NCBI GenBank assembly: GCA_017535945.1 | Contig: JAFXTJ010000058.1 | Span: 1 to 64,000 of the forward strand | DNA length: 64,000 bases | DNA from: Lachnospiraceae bacterium | GTDB taxonomy: Bacteria; Bacillota; Clostridia; Lachnospirales; Lachnospiraceae | Reading direction: 5' to 3' | Shown: piece by piece, positions 54,234 through 61,803 of the stretch | Layout of the letters: every line of letters begins with the position of its first letter | Numbering within the stretch: position 1 is the first letter of the stretch | The notes under the pieces: generated by a model | The model's database searches: none | What the model was told of the DNA's origin: nothing | The model's input: only the letters and a program-made list of their open reading frames with translations | Program-made: the position numbers and the translations under genes

Positions 54234-54776
54234 ATGAACATCAGACGGGCGATCTTCAATATCATAGATCTCGCGGCCAAGATCGTGCTGGTCGTCATCG
54301 CGGTGATGTATATCATCCGCGGGATCCACTACGCCTACGATCTCGGGCTCGGGATCTTTGACCAGAAGCCCTTTGCGCCCATGGATACCCGGACGGTCAC
54401 CGTGGTGGTGACGGGGGCCGATTCCGTATCCGATATCGGCAAACAGCTGGAGGAGAAGGGACTCATCAAGGATGCCGGGATCTTCTGGATCCAGGAGAGA
54501 CTGTCGGTGAACCATGATCTGATCGGTGCCGGCAGCTATGAACTCTCCCCGTCAATGACGCCGGATGAGATGATCGCCATCATGGCGGCGCCGACGATCG
54601 CCGCCAGAGCGGAGAAGGACAAGGAACAGATCGCGGAGGAGAATATCGCCGCAGCGGCCTCCGCCGAGCAGGAGGGGAGCGGCGGACCGGATGAGAGCGA
54701 TGATGCCGCCGGCATGGGGGCACAGACGGAACCCGAGGCGGAGACCGGCGGGGATGCGGCGCCTCCTGCGGAGTGA
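54234..54776 (+). CDS. MltG-like protein lacking the transglycosylase domain
   Basis: The 180-residue protein has one membrane helix (about 15-35, AKIVLVVIAVMYIIRGI) and one LysM-like module of the YceG/MltG N-terminal type (about 50-120; GADSVSDIGKQLEEKGLIKDA, AGSYELSPSMTPDEMI). The catalytic YceG domain, about 200 residues with an essential Glu, is absent; the rest is an acidic Ala/Glu-rich tail (about 120-180). It occupies the place of mltG (yrrL) in the Bacillus order yrzL-yrrK-yrzB-yrrL-U32 peptidases, which supports its origin. It probably cannot cleave glycan strands. Confidence 0.85.
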   Translation: MNIRRAIFNIIDLAAKIVLVVIAVMYIIRGIHYAYDLGLGIFDQKPFAPMDTRTVTVVVTGADSVSDIGKQLEEKGLIKDAGIFWIQERLSVNHDLIGAGSYELSPSMTPDEMIAIMAAPTIAARAEKDKEQIAEENIAAAASAEQEGSGGPDESDDAAGMGAQTEPEAETGGDAAPPAE

Positions 54777-56077
54777 GTGACGGGAGTGACCGCCGGATCG
54801 AGCTGCTTGCTCCCGCCGGCAATGAGGAGACCCTGCGGACGGCGATCCGCTACGGAGCGGATGCGGTCTATCTGGGCGGTGAACAGTTATCCCTGCGCGC
54901 AAGAGCGCAGGGTTTTTCTGTGCCCGGGATCCTGGACGCATGCCGTACCGCGCATGAGAACGGCGTGCGGGTCTATGTGACCGCCAATATCTATGCTTCC
55001 GACACGGATATCCGGACGGCGGAGGCGTTTTTCACGGCATTGTCGGAGGCGGCGGAGCGGGAACGCCCCGATGCCCTGCTCATCGCTGATCCCGGGATGC
55101 TCGTCACAGCGAAACGTTTCGCGCCGGGGATCCCGGTCCATCTCTCCACACAGGCCAATACCACCAATGCGGAATCCTGCCGCTTCTGGATGGAGCATGC
55201 AGGCATCCGCCGGTTCGTGCTGGCGAGGGAGCTTTCCCTGGAGCGCATCGCCGCGATCCGCAGCGAGCTGCCGGAAGAAGCCACTCTGGAGTGCTTCGTG
55301 CACGGCGCCATGTGCATCTCCTATTCGGGGAAGTGCCTGCTCTCCCGCGCGATGACGGGACGCGAGGCCAACCGCGGCGCCTGCGCGCATCCCTGCCGGT
55401 ATGATTACGCGCTCCTGGAGGAGAAACGGCCCGGGGAATACTTCCCCGTGGAGGAGAGCGATATCGGGACGCAGATCCTGGCTTCCGATGATCTGTGCAT
55501 GCTGGCGCATCTGCCGGAGCTTGCCGCATCGGGAGCGGGCAGCCTCAAGATCGAAGGACGGATGAAAAATGCGCTTTACGTCGCGGCGGTGACCCGTGCG
55601 TACCGGCTGGCGATCGACGCGATCGCGGCGGACCCCGCCGGAGAGCGGTATCGCCGCATCCTGCCCGCGCTGCTGGGGGAAGTCCGGCTTGCGGCGACGA
55701 GACCCCTGTCGACCGGGTTTTATTTTGCGGAGGGAACGGCCGGAGCGGCGGAGCGGCTGGAACCGGCAGGTCAGCCGGTCTGTTTCCTGGGAGTAGTGGA
55801 GGAAGCGCTCCCGGACGGACGTTTCACGATCCGGCACCGGAACCGCTTTGCCGTCGGGGAACAGCTCGTCATCATGAAGAAGCCGGAACGGGGAACGCCA
55901 CAGGAAAGCGGTCTGCCGGCGGATCCCGTGCGGCGGGTCGCTTCGATCGCCGGAGCGGACGGTGTCCCGGCTGATGCGGCGATCCACCCGGGAGAGTGCT
56001 ATACGGTGACGGTTGAGAGGATCGGGGAAGAGTTTCCCGCGGAAGCGGGGGATGTATTGTACAGGGCGGCCGGGTGA
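54773..56077 (+). CDS. U32 family peptidase-like protein
   Basis: The 434-residue protein has the U32 signature ECFVHGAMCISYSGKCLLS with Cys residues and NRGACAHPCRYDY, plus the N-terminal ELLAPAGNEETLRTAI. A C-terminal beta domain (about 330-430) follows. Relatives TrhP/YrrO-N are needed for 5-hydroxyuridine in tRNA using prephenate, and that is a more likely role than proteolysis. It starts at GTG 54773 overlapping the upstream stop; GTG 54777 is not in this frame. Confidence 0.9.
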   Translation: MSDGSDRRIELLAPAGNEETLRTAIRYGADAVYLGGEQLSLRARAQGFSVPGILDACRTAHENGVRVYVTANIYASDTDIRTAEAFFTALSEAAERERPDALLIADPGMLVTAKRFAPGIPVHLSTQANTTNAESCRFWMEHAGIRRFVLARELSLERIAAIRSELPEEATLECFVHGAMCISYSGKCLLSRAMTGREANRGACAHPCRYDYALLEEKRPGEYFPVEESDIGTQILASDDLCMLAHLPELAASGAGSLKIEGRMKNALYVAAVTRAYRLAIDAIAADPAGERYRRILPALLGEVRLAATRPLSTGFYFAEGTAGAAERLEPAGQPVCFLGVVEEALPDGRFTIRHRNRFAVGEQLVIMKKPERGTPQESGLPADPVRRVASIAGADGVPADAAIHPGECYTVTVERIGEEFPAEAGDVLYRAAG

Positions 56078-56093
56078 GAACGGTCCGCTGCGG

Positions 56094-56507
56094 TCAGTCT
56101 TTTCGCGGAAGCCGGTAATTGATGCCCTGCGCCTGGGCCACCAGCGTGCCGCTGTCATCGGTGAGATCCACAAGGAAGCTTACGATACTCCGTCCCTGCC
56201 GCACGGCATGTGCGACGGCGTAGAGATGTTTCCCCTGCGCGGCGGCGAGGAAGTTCATGTTCAGATTGACGGAGACACAGGGCGGCTCCTCGCCGATCCG
56301 GTGATTGCCGGCGACACCGCAGGCGAAGTCCGCCAGCGTCAGATAGACACCTCCCATGACGGCGCCGCGTGCGTTGCGGTGGCGGTCGCCGATCTCGAGC
56401 GAGATCTTCGCATAGCCGTCTGCCGCCTCCTCGATCACGGCACCGGTGGTCTCGGTGGCATAGAGGTCTCCGGAAAAATAGTTTCTGATGTCTTCCAGTG
56501 TGTTCAT
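56094..56507 (-). CDS. PaaI-family hotdog thioesterase
   Basis: The 137-residue protein has a hotdog fold of the PaaI type: RHRNARGAVMGGVYLTLADF (with the HxNxxG-like catalytic region) and VSVNLNMNFLAAAQGKHLYA. It hydrolyses acyl-CoA thioesters; the acyl group is not predictable. No ribosome site lies ahead of ATG 56507; a strong promoter (56515-56543) would start transcription at or one base before the A of ATG, so the mRNA looks leaderless. Confidence 0.88.
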   Translation of the reverse strand: MNTLEDIRNYFSGDLYATETTGAVIEEAADGYAKISLEIGDRHRNARGAVMGGVYLTLADFACGVAGNHRIGEEPPCVSVNLNMNFLAAAQGKHLYAVAHAVRQGRSIVSFLVDLTDDSGTLVAQAQGINYRLPRKD

Positions 56508-56514
56508 GGGGGAT

Positions 56515-56543
56515 ATTATAGGAGAAGAAGAGGATCATGACAA
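56515..56543 (-). promoter_or_regulatory. Promoter of the thioesterase gene
   Basis: On the minus strand TTGTCA (56543-56538), 17-base spacer, TATAAT (56520-56515). The start codon begins at 56507, only eight bases past the -10 box. The -35 box overlaps the rhomboid start codon region. Confidence 0.8.
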
Positions 56544-57169
56544 GCAGGATGAAAGACAGGGGCGGAAATTTCCTTGCGCAGGCGCCGGCGACGGCGGTCC
56601 TCATGGGGATCAATGTGCTGGTGTTTGTCATCGAGACGCTCGCGGGAGGCAGCCGGAACGCGGAGGTGGCGTATCTCTTCGGCGCGCAGGCGACACCCTG
56701 GATCGAGCAGGGACAGGTCTGGCGTCTTTTCACGGCCATGTTCCTGCATTTCGGTCTGATGCACATCGTCTGCAATATGTGGTCGCTTTCCTGCGTCGGT
56801 CCCGGGATCGAGCACTTCTTCGGTGTGGGACGGTATCTTGCGATCTATCTGGGAGCCGGACTTCTCGGAAATCTGTCCACCTGGGGGATCGAGCATATCA
56901 CGGGCATCTACGCGGTATCAGCAGGGGCCTCCGGCGCGATCTTCGGCGTGTTCGGCGCATACCTGGCGCTGTATCTGCTCCCTTCCATGCGCGGGCGTGT
57001 CAATCTCAGGGCGATCGTCATCACACTGATCCTGAACGTAGCTTACGGTCTTACGTATGCCAATGTGAACATGGTCGCACATTTCGGAGGGCTCGCCGGC
57101 GGTGCCCTGATCGCGGCACTGTTCATCATCGCGGGAAAACTTGCCGCAAGACGGCGTTTGAGGTCTTGA
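56537..57169 (+). CDS. Rhomboid family intramembrane serine protease
   Basis: The 210-residue membrane protein has about six helices. The catalytic Ser lies in GASGAIFG and the His in VAHFGGLAGG; the first-loop region WRLFTAMFLHFGLMHIVCNM is typical. It cleaves substrates within the membrane; its substrate is unknown. GGAGAAGAAGAGG precedes ATG 56537. Its stop codon lies inside the -35 box of the next tRNA promoter. Confidence 0.94.
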   Translation: MTSRMKDRGGNFLAQAPATAVLMGINVLVFVIETLAGGSRNAEVAYLFGAQATPWIEQGQVWRLFTAMFLHFGLMHIVCNMWSLSCVGPGIEHFFGVGRYLAIYLGAGLLGNLSTWGIEHITGIYAVSAGASGAIFGVFGAYLALYLLPSMRGRVNLRAIVITLILNVAYGLTYANVNMVAHFGGLAGGALIAALFIIAGKLAARRRLRS

Positions 57170-57197
57170 CAGGCACGGTTTACTTTGTTAATATAAT
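57166..57197 (+). promoter_or_regulatory. Promoter of the tRNA Ser-Ser-Ala cluster
   Basis: TTGACA (57166-57171) and TAATAT (57189-57194) at 17 bases; a TATAAT also overlaps at 57192-57197 but with a 20-base spacer. The -35 box overlaps the rhomboid stop codon. Confidence 0.8.
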
Positions 57198-57232
57198 CGA
57201 TGCGCTGTGCGAGGGAAGCCGGTCAGCGTTAT

Positions 57233-57318
57233 GGAGCGGTATCGAAGCGGTCATAACGAGGCGGTCTTGAAAACCGTTTGGCGGCAACGCCACAAGGGTT
57301 CGAATCCCTTCCGCTCCG
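57233..57318 (+). tRNA. tRNA-Ser (UGA)
   Basis: Acceptor GGAGCGG (57233-57239) pairs with CCGCTCC (57311-57317); the anticodon TGA is at 57268-57270 and a long variable arm follows, as in class II tRNAs. The T arm has GGTTCGAATCC. The 3' CCA is not encoded. Confidence 0.95.
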
Positions 57319-57374
57319 CTACAATCGTATATGGTTATCACGGATCAACCAACGATCGTGCTTTTGGCACAGAT

Positions 57375-57463
57375 GGAGAAGTACTCAAGTGGTTGAAGAG
57401 ACACCCCTGGAAAGGGTGCAGGTCGTTAACAGCGGCGCGCGGGTTCAAATCCCGCCTTCTCCG
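57375..57463 (+). tRNA. tRNA-Ser (GGA)
   Basis: Acceptor GGAGAAG pairs with CTTCTCC (57456-57462); anticodon GGA at 57409-57411; long variable arm. The T arm has GGGTTCAAATCCC. The 3' CCA is not encoded. Confidence 0.95.
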
Positions 57464-57467
57464 GTCC

Positions 57468-57540
57468 GGGGGTGTAGCTCAGTTGGGAGAGCGCCTGCCT
57501 TGCAAGCAGGAGGTCATGAGTTCGAATCTCACCATCTCCA
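57468..57540 (+). tRNA. tRNA-Ala (UGC)
   Basis: Acceptor GGGGGTG pairs with CATCTCC with two G-T pairs and the G3-U70 identity pair of alanine tRNA; D arm TAGCTCAGTTGGGAGAGC; anticodon TGC at 57501-57503. The 3' CCA is not encoded. It starts four bases after the preceding tRNA. Confidence 0.95.
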
Positions 57541-57545
57541 CGAGG

Positions 57546-57579
57546 ATATCGGGACGTATCGGCGTCCCGGTATTTTTTT
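57546..57579 (+). terminator. Terminator of the tRNA cluster
   Basis: An 11-bp stem (57546-57556 with 57563-57573, one G-T pair) is followed by seven T (57573-57579), six bases after tRNA-Ala. Confidence 0.92.
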
Positions 57580-57589
57580 GTGCTTTTCG

Positions 57590-57618
57590 TTGCAAAACAG
57601 ACGGCCGTGTCATAGAAT
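57590..57618 (+). promoter_or_regulatory. Promoter of cellobiose phosphorylase
   Basis: TTGCAA (57590-57595), 17-base spacer, TAGAAT (57613-57618), about 42 bases before the start. No operator repeat was seen. Confidence 0.8.
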
Positions 57619-57660
57619 AGACGGGTAACCCCGACACCCCATTTTACACAGGAGGCACGC

Positions 57661-60174
57661 ATGAAATTCGGACATTTCGACGATCAGGCCAGGGAGTATG
57701 TCATCACCACCCCCAGGACGCCGCTGCCGTGGATCAACTATCTCGGCAATCAGGATTTCTTCACACTCATATCCAATACCTGCGGCGGGTACACCTTCTA
57801 CAAGGACGCGAAGCTCTTGCGCCTGACCCGTTATCGCTACAATAATGTCCCTTATGACAACAACGGCAAGTATTTCTACATCAAGGACGGAGAGACGGTC
57901 TGGAACCCGGGCTGGCAGCCGGTGAAGACGGATCTCGACGAGTATGAGTGCCGCCACGGTCTCGGATATTCCGTATTCCATGGGAAGAAGAACGGCGTGA
58001 GCGCCGATATCACTTCGCTCGTTCCGATGGGCGATACCTGCGAGCTCTCCCGGCTCACCGTGAAGAATGAGAGCGGTGCGGCGAAGAAGCTCTCCGTGTT
58101 CAGCTATGTGGAATGGTGCCTGTGGAATGCGGATGATGATATGAAGAATTTCCAGCGCAATCTTTCCACCGGCGAGATGGAGCTGGAACTGCCGGAAGCG
58201 CTGGCCGGAAATGCCGCCTTCAAGGGCCGTCCCTGGGTGTTCGCGGGCGATGCGGACCGCACCACGATCTATCACAAGACCGAATACCGCGAGCGCCGCA
58301 ATCATGTGGCGGTCTACTCCGTCAATGCGGCCGCCGATGCGGTGGATACCTCCAGGGATGCGTTCCTCGGCGCCTACAACGGGCCGGATCATCCGGATGC
58401 CGTCTTCGGGAGCGGCTGCACCAATTCCGTGGCGAGCGGCTGGTCACCGGTAGCATCCCATGAATTCGACGTGGAACTGGCAGCAGGAGAGGAGAAGACT
58501 TGGGTCTTCGTCCTCGCTTATGTCGAGAATCCCGATGATGACAAATGGGCGTCCGGGACGACGCCTTCCGAAGGCATCGTGAACAAGAAGAATGCCCATG
58601 CGCTCCTGGCGAAATACAAGACCTCCGCGGATGTGGACAAGGCGATGGAGACGCTGAAGTCCTACTGGGAGGAGCTGCTTTCCTGCTACCATGTGGAATC
58701 CTCCAGCGAGGAATTAAACCGCATGGCGAATATCTGGAATCAGTACCAGTGCATGGTCACCTTTAACATGAGCCGTTCCGCCTCCTATTATGAGTCCGGC
58801 ATCGGCCGCGGCATGGGCTTCCGTGATTCCTGTCAGGATCTTCTGGGCTTTGTCCATCTGATCCCGGACCGTGCGAGGGAGCGCATCATCGACATCGCCT
58901 CCACGCAGTTCCAGGACGGCTCCGCCTATCATCAGTACCAGCCCCTCACCAAGAAGGGCAATTCCGATATCGGTTCCGGCTTCAACGATGACCCGCTCTG
59001 GCTCATCGCCGGCACCAGTGCCTATATCCGTGAGTCCGGCGATGCGACGATCCTCGACGAGATCGTCCCCTTCGACAACGACATGTCCGTTGCGAAGCCG
59101 CTCATGGAGCACTTAAAGCGCTCTTTTGACTACATCGTGAACCACAAGGGACCGCATGCCCTGCCGCTCATCGGCCGTGCGGACTGGAATGACTGCCTGA
59201 ATCTCAACTGCTTCTCGGAGCATCCGGGCGAGAGCTTCCAGACCTTCGGACCTTCCGAGGGACCGGTCGCCGAGTCCGTCTTCATCGCCGGCATGTTCGT
59301 GAAGTACGGCGAGGAGTATGCGAAACTCTGCGAACTCAAGGGAGATACCGCCGAGGCGGCAAGAGCCCGTGAGGAAGTGAAGAAGATGAACGCCGCCATC
59401 TTAAAGGATGGCTGGGACGGCGAGTGGTTCGTCCGTGCTTACGACGCACACGGCGCCAAGGTCGGATCGAAGGAATGCAAGGAGGGACAGATCTTCATCG
59501 AGCCGCAGGGCTTCTGCGTGCTGGCCGGTGTCGGCGTGGAGGAGGGCCTGGCGGAAAAGGCGCTCGCCTCCGTGAAGGAAAAGCTCGACACGAAGTACGG
59601 GATCATGATCCTGCAGCCCGCCTATACGGAGTATCATCTGGAACTCGGCGAGGTCAGTTCCTATCCGCCCGGGTATAAGGAGAACGCCGGCATCTTCTGC
59701 CACAACAATCCCTGGGTATCCATCGCGGAGACGGTACTCGGGCACGGGGACCGGGCCTTTGAAATCTACAAGAAGACCTGTCCCGCCTTTATCGAGGACA
59801 TCAGCGAGATCCACTGCACCGAGCCTTATGTCTATTCCCAGATGGTGGCCGGCGCGGATGCGCACTTCTTCGGACAGGGCAAGAACAGCTGGCTCACCGG
59901 TACGGCGGCCTGGACCTTTGTCAATGTCAGCCAGTACATCCTGGGCCTGTATCCGACGCTGTCGGGTCTCTCCGTGGATCCGTGCGTGCCGGGGAACTTC
60001 GGCGACTTCAAACTCACGAGGAAGTACCGCGGTGTCACCTATCACATCGAGGTGAAGACCAACGGATCACAGAAGGGCGTGAAGAAGATGACGGTCGACG
60101 GCGCGGCTGTCGAGGGCAATGTCATCCCGTTCGATGCCTCGAAAAAGGATGTGCAGGTTGTGGTAGAGATGTAA
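57661..60174 (+). CDS. Cellobiose phosphorylase (GH94)
   Basis: The 837-residue protein is a full-length GH94 enzyme closely resembling clostridial cellobiose phosphorylases from its first residues ([26 protein letters not shown]) on. An N-terminal beta-sandwich (about 1-300) and helical linker precede the (alpha/alpha)6 catalytic barrel with [20 protein letters not shown], and DWND (508-511) holding the general-acid Asp. It cleaves cellobiose with phosphate to glucose 1-phosphate and glucose, in the cytoplasm since no signal peptide is seen. ACAGGAGG precedes ATG. Single gene between its own promoter and terminator. Confidence 0.95.
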   Translation: MKFGHFDDQAREYVITTPRTPLPWINYLGNQDFFTLISNTCGGYTFYKDAKLLRLTRYRYNNVPYDNNGKYFYIKDGETVWNPGWQPVKTDLDEYECRHGLGYSVFHGKKNGVSADITSLVPMGDTCELSRLTVKNESGAAKKLSVFSYVEWCLWNADDDMKNFQRNLSTGEMELELPEALAGNAAFKGRPWVFAGDADRTTIYHKTEYRERRNHVAVYSVNAAADAVDTSRDAFLGAYNGPDHPDAVFGSGCTNSVASGWSPVASHEFDVELAAGEEKTWVFVLAYVENPDDDKWASGTTPSEGIVNKKNAHALLAKYKTSADVDKAMETLKSYWEELLSCYHVESSSEELNRMANIWNQYQCMVTFNMSRSASYYESGIGRGMGFRDSCQDLLGFVHLIPDRARERIIDIASTQFQDGSAYHQYQPLTKKGNSDIGSGFNDDPLWLIAGTSAYIRESGDATILDEIVPFDNDMSVAKPLMEHLKRSFDYIVNHKGPHALPLIGRADWNDCLNLNCFSEHPGESFQTFGPSEGPVAESVFIAGMFVKYGEEYAKLCELKGDTAEAARAREEVKKMNAAILKDGWDGEWFVRAYDAHGAKVGSKECKEGQIFIEPQGFCVLAGVGVEEGLAEKALASVKEKLDTKYGIMILQPAYTEYHLELGEVSSYPPGYKENAGIFCHNNPWVSIAETVLGHGDRAFEIYKKTCPAFIEDISEIHCTEPYVYSQMVAGADAHFFGQGKNSWLTGTAAWTFVNVSQYILGLYPTLSGLSVDPCVPGNFGDFKLTRKYRGVTYHIEVKTNGSQKGVKKMTVDGAAVEGNVIPFDASKKDVQVVVEM

Positions 60175-60198
60175 AACAGCCTGTCCGCAGAGAACAGA

Positions 60199-60237
60199 AA
60201 ACACCCGGGGGCCGCGCAGGTCTCCGGGTGTTTATTT
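60199..60237. terminator. Bidirectional terminator between cellobiose phosphorylase and tRNA-Leu
   Basis: AAACACCCGG-type arm (60199-60208) pairs with 60224-60233, followed by TTTATTT on plus. On minus the same hairpin is followed by TTTTCTGTT, so it should also end the tRNA-Glu/tRNA-Leu transcript. Confidence 0.85.
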
Positions 60238-60251
60238 GCTGCTGTTATTGA

Positions 60252-60335
60252 TGCGGGTAGCCGGACTTGAACCGGCACGGGATCGCTCCCGAGGGATTTT
60301 AAGTCCCTTGCGTCTGCCAATTCCGCCATACCCGC
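60252..60335 (-). tRNA. tRNA-Leu (UAA)
   Basis: On the minus strand, acceptor GCGGGTA (60335-60329) pairs with TACCCGC; class II variable arm; anticodon TAA inside GGGACTTAAAATCCC. T arm GGTTCAAGTCC. The 3' CCA is not encoded. Confidence 0.95.
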
Positions 60336-60356
60336 AAGAGTCCATGCTCTGTTTGA

Positions 60357-60379
60357 AAAACCGCCGTAACGGCGGTTTT
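60357..60379. terminator. Hairpin between tRNA-Glu and tRNA-Leu
   Basis: AAAACCGCCG (60357-60366), loop TAA, CGGCGGTTTT (60370-60379): a perfect 10-bp stem. On the minus strand it is followed by one more T then CAAAC, giving five T, which is terminator-like. Only 21 bases then separate it from tRNA-Leu, too few for a separate promoter. Confidence 0.7.
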
Positions 60380-60381
60380 CG

Positions 60382-60453
60382 TGACTCCGACGGGAATCGA
60401 ACCCGTGTTACCGCCGTGAAAGGGCGATGTCTTGACCGCTTGACCACGGAGCC
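60382..60453 (-). tRNA. tRNA-Glu (UUC)
   Basis: On the minus strand, acceptor GGCTCCG (60453-60447) pairs with CGGAGTC (one G-T pair); anticodon loop CTTTCAC with anticodon TTC; T arm GGGTTCGATTCCC. The 3' CCA is not encoded. Confidence 0.95.
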
Positions 60454-60483
60454 ATACGATGCGTGTACGCATCAAACCATGAT

Positions 60484-60512
60484 ATCTTACAATACTTTGC
60501 GGGGATATGCAA
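60484..60512 (-). promoter_or_regulatory. Promoter of tRNA-Glu/tRNA-Leu
   Basis: On the minus strand TTGCAT (60512-60507), 17-base spacer, TAAGAT (60489-60484), about 30 bases before tRNA-Glu. Confidence 0.8.
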
Positions 60513-60532
60513 GAGGTTTTTACCGCATCCGG

Positions 60533-60561
60533 TTGCGCGCATCCCGTTCAGGTTGTATAAT
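60533..60561 (+). promoter_or_regulatory. Promoter of bioY
   Basis: TTGCGC (60533-60538), 17-base spacer, TATAAT (60556-60561). No BirA-type palindrome was found around it. Confidence 0.7.
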
Positions 60562-60602
60562 CATGAATCGGTCATAAGTTGATCCGATCCGGAGGTGACA
60601 TC

Positions 60603-61175
60603 ATGAGGGAAGGACAGACAAAAACAGTAAGGGACGGACGGGCGTTTGCGGCGCCGGATCTCTGTTATACGGCGCTTTTTGCGGCACTTATCGCGGTGAT
60701 GGCACAGATCAGCATCCCGATGCCGGGGGGCGTCCCGATGACGCTCCAGACACTGGCCGTGCCGCTCGCGGGACTCATCCTCGGCAGGAAGCGCGGAACG
60801 GCTGCGGTCCTGCTGTATCTGCTGCTTGGTCTGGTCGGTCTCCCTGTCTTTGCGGGGATGAAAGGCGGCCCCGGGATCCTGCTCGGCGTCACCGGCGGTT
60901 TCCTGTTCTCCTTTCCGCTCATGGCTTATACAGCCGGACTTGCCGCGGATAAGAAGCTGCGGGATCTCCGCCTGTGGGGACTCCTGATCCTCGGCACTCT
61001 GCTCAATTACGCGGTCGGGACCGCCTGGTACATGCTCCTGTCCGGAAACGGCCTTCTGCCCGCGCTGGCAGCCTGTGTCATCCCCTTTATCCCGACCACG
61101 GTGATCAAGATCGTCCTGACCGGACTGCTCGGCCATCTCCTGAAAAGTGCGCTCTGCAGAGCCGGCCTGCTGTAG
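60603..61175 (+). CDS. bioY: Biotin transporter substrate-binding subunit BioY
   Basis: The 190-residue membrane protein has about six helices and the BioY features: AALIAVMAQISIPMPGGVPM, TLQTLAVPLAGLILG and a late loop GTAWYMLL. BioY captures biotin and either works alone or with a shared ECF energising module, whose genes are not in this window. The start ATG 60603 follows GGAGGTGACATC; the in-frame ATG at 60579 lacks a site. It lies between two tRNA units with its own promoter. Confidence 0.94.
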   Translation: MREGQTKTVRDGRAFAAPDLCYTALFAALIAVMAQISIPMPGGVPMTLQTLAVPLAGLILGRKRGTAAVLLYLLLGLVGLPVFAGMKGGPGILLGVTGGFLFSFPLMAYTAGLAADKKLRDLRLWGLLILGTLLNYAVGTAWYMLLSGNGLLPALAACVIPFIPTTVIKIVLTGLLGHLLKSALCRAGLL

Positions 61176-61199
61176 ACACCGTTGCCGGAAGCCCGTTGC

Positions 61200-61228
61200 T
61201 TGACAGATCTGCCCAATCTTGGTAAGAT
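61200..61228 (+). promoter_or_regulatory. Promoter of tRNA-CAU
   Basis: TTGACA (61200-61205), 17-base spacer, TAAGAT (61223-61228), 13 bases before the tRNA. Confidence 0.85.
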
Positions 61229-61241
61229 ACAACGGTTGTAC

Positions 61242-61315
61242 GGACCTCTAGCTCAGTTGGTCAGAGCAGTCGGCTCATAACCGATCGGTCCCGGGTTCGA
61301 GTCCCTGGAGGTCCA
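61242..61315 (+). tRNA. tRNA with CAU anticodon (Met or Ile2)
   Basis: Acceptor GGACCTC pairs perfectly with GAGGTCC; D arm TAGCTCAGTTGGTCAGAGC; anticodon CAT at 61276-61278; T arm GGGTTCGAGTCCC. The acceptor start is G1-C72, which rules out initiator type. It looks like Firmicute tRNAs read as elongator Met or as Ile2 (lysidine-modified); sequence reading alone does not settle it. The 3' CCA is not encoded. Confidence 0.9.
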
Positions 61316-61320
61316 TCCGA

Positions 61321-61346
61321 AAAGCCCCGATCCCCGGGGCTTTTTC
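61321..61346 (+). terminator. Terminator of tRNA-CAU
   Basis: AAAAGCCCCG (61321-61330), 5-base loop, CGGGGCTTTT and a final T, five T in all (61342-61346). Confidence 0.92.
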
Positions 61347-61383
61347 ATGTCCCGGCTCCCCCTTCGTTTTTTCCGTCATTTGT

Positions 61384-61412
61384 TTGCAATAGCCGCGCGA
61401 AACGGGTATAAT
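61384..61412 (+). promoter_or_regulatory. Promoter of the small membrane protein gene
   Basis: TTGCAA (61384-61389), 17-base spacer, TATAAT (61407-61412), 48 bases before the start. Confidence 0.88.
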
Positions 61413-61460
61413 AGTTCCGTTATTGTGCCATACTGTGCATTTTTGAAAGGAGAATGTGAA

Positions 61461-61763
61461 ATGAACGAGAATTCCAAACTGTTTGCGATCATCAGCTACA
61501 TCACCTGGATCGGCTTCATCGTCGCCCTGGTGGCCAGGGACAAGAACGACAGCCTGGTGCGCCGTCATCTGAACAACGCGCTGATCCTCAACATCATTTC
61601 CACGGTGGCCGGGCTGGTCGGACAGATCGGCGGCATCCTGTCGATCCTGGGCGGTATTGTCGGCATTGCCTGCTTCGTCTTCATGATCATCGGCATCGTC
61701 CGTGCCGCGCAGGCGAGCGAGGAGCCGCTGCCGGTCATCGGAGGGATCGAGCTGATCAAGTAA
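61461..61763 (+). CDS. Small membrane protein, DUF4870/Tic20-like
   Basis: The 100-residue protein has an N-terminal helix (about 8-24, AIISYITWIGFIVALVA), a short charged loop with RRHLNNALILNI, and two further helices (about 40-85). The layout KLFAIISYITWIGF - D - RRHLNNAL is that of small DUF4870-like proteins; no function is known. AAAGGAG precedes ATG 61461. It may be co-transcribed with the sensor gene 40 bases downstream. Confidence 0.85.
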   Translation: MNENSKLFAIISYITWIGFIVALVARDKNDSLVRRHLNNALILNIISTVAGLVGQIGGILSILGGIVGIACFVFMIIGIVRAAQASEEPLPVIGGIELIK

Positions 61764-61803
61764 GTGAGAGATTGCGATCGGGAGTATCTATTCATCAGGA
61801 TCC

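Noticed and set aside
60533..60602. BirA operator upstream of bioY
   Set aside because: No palindrome of the BirA type is visible around the promoter.
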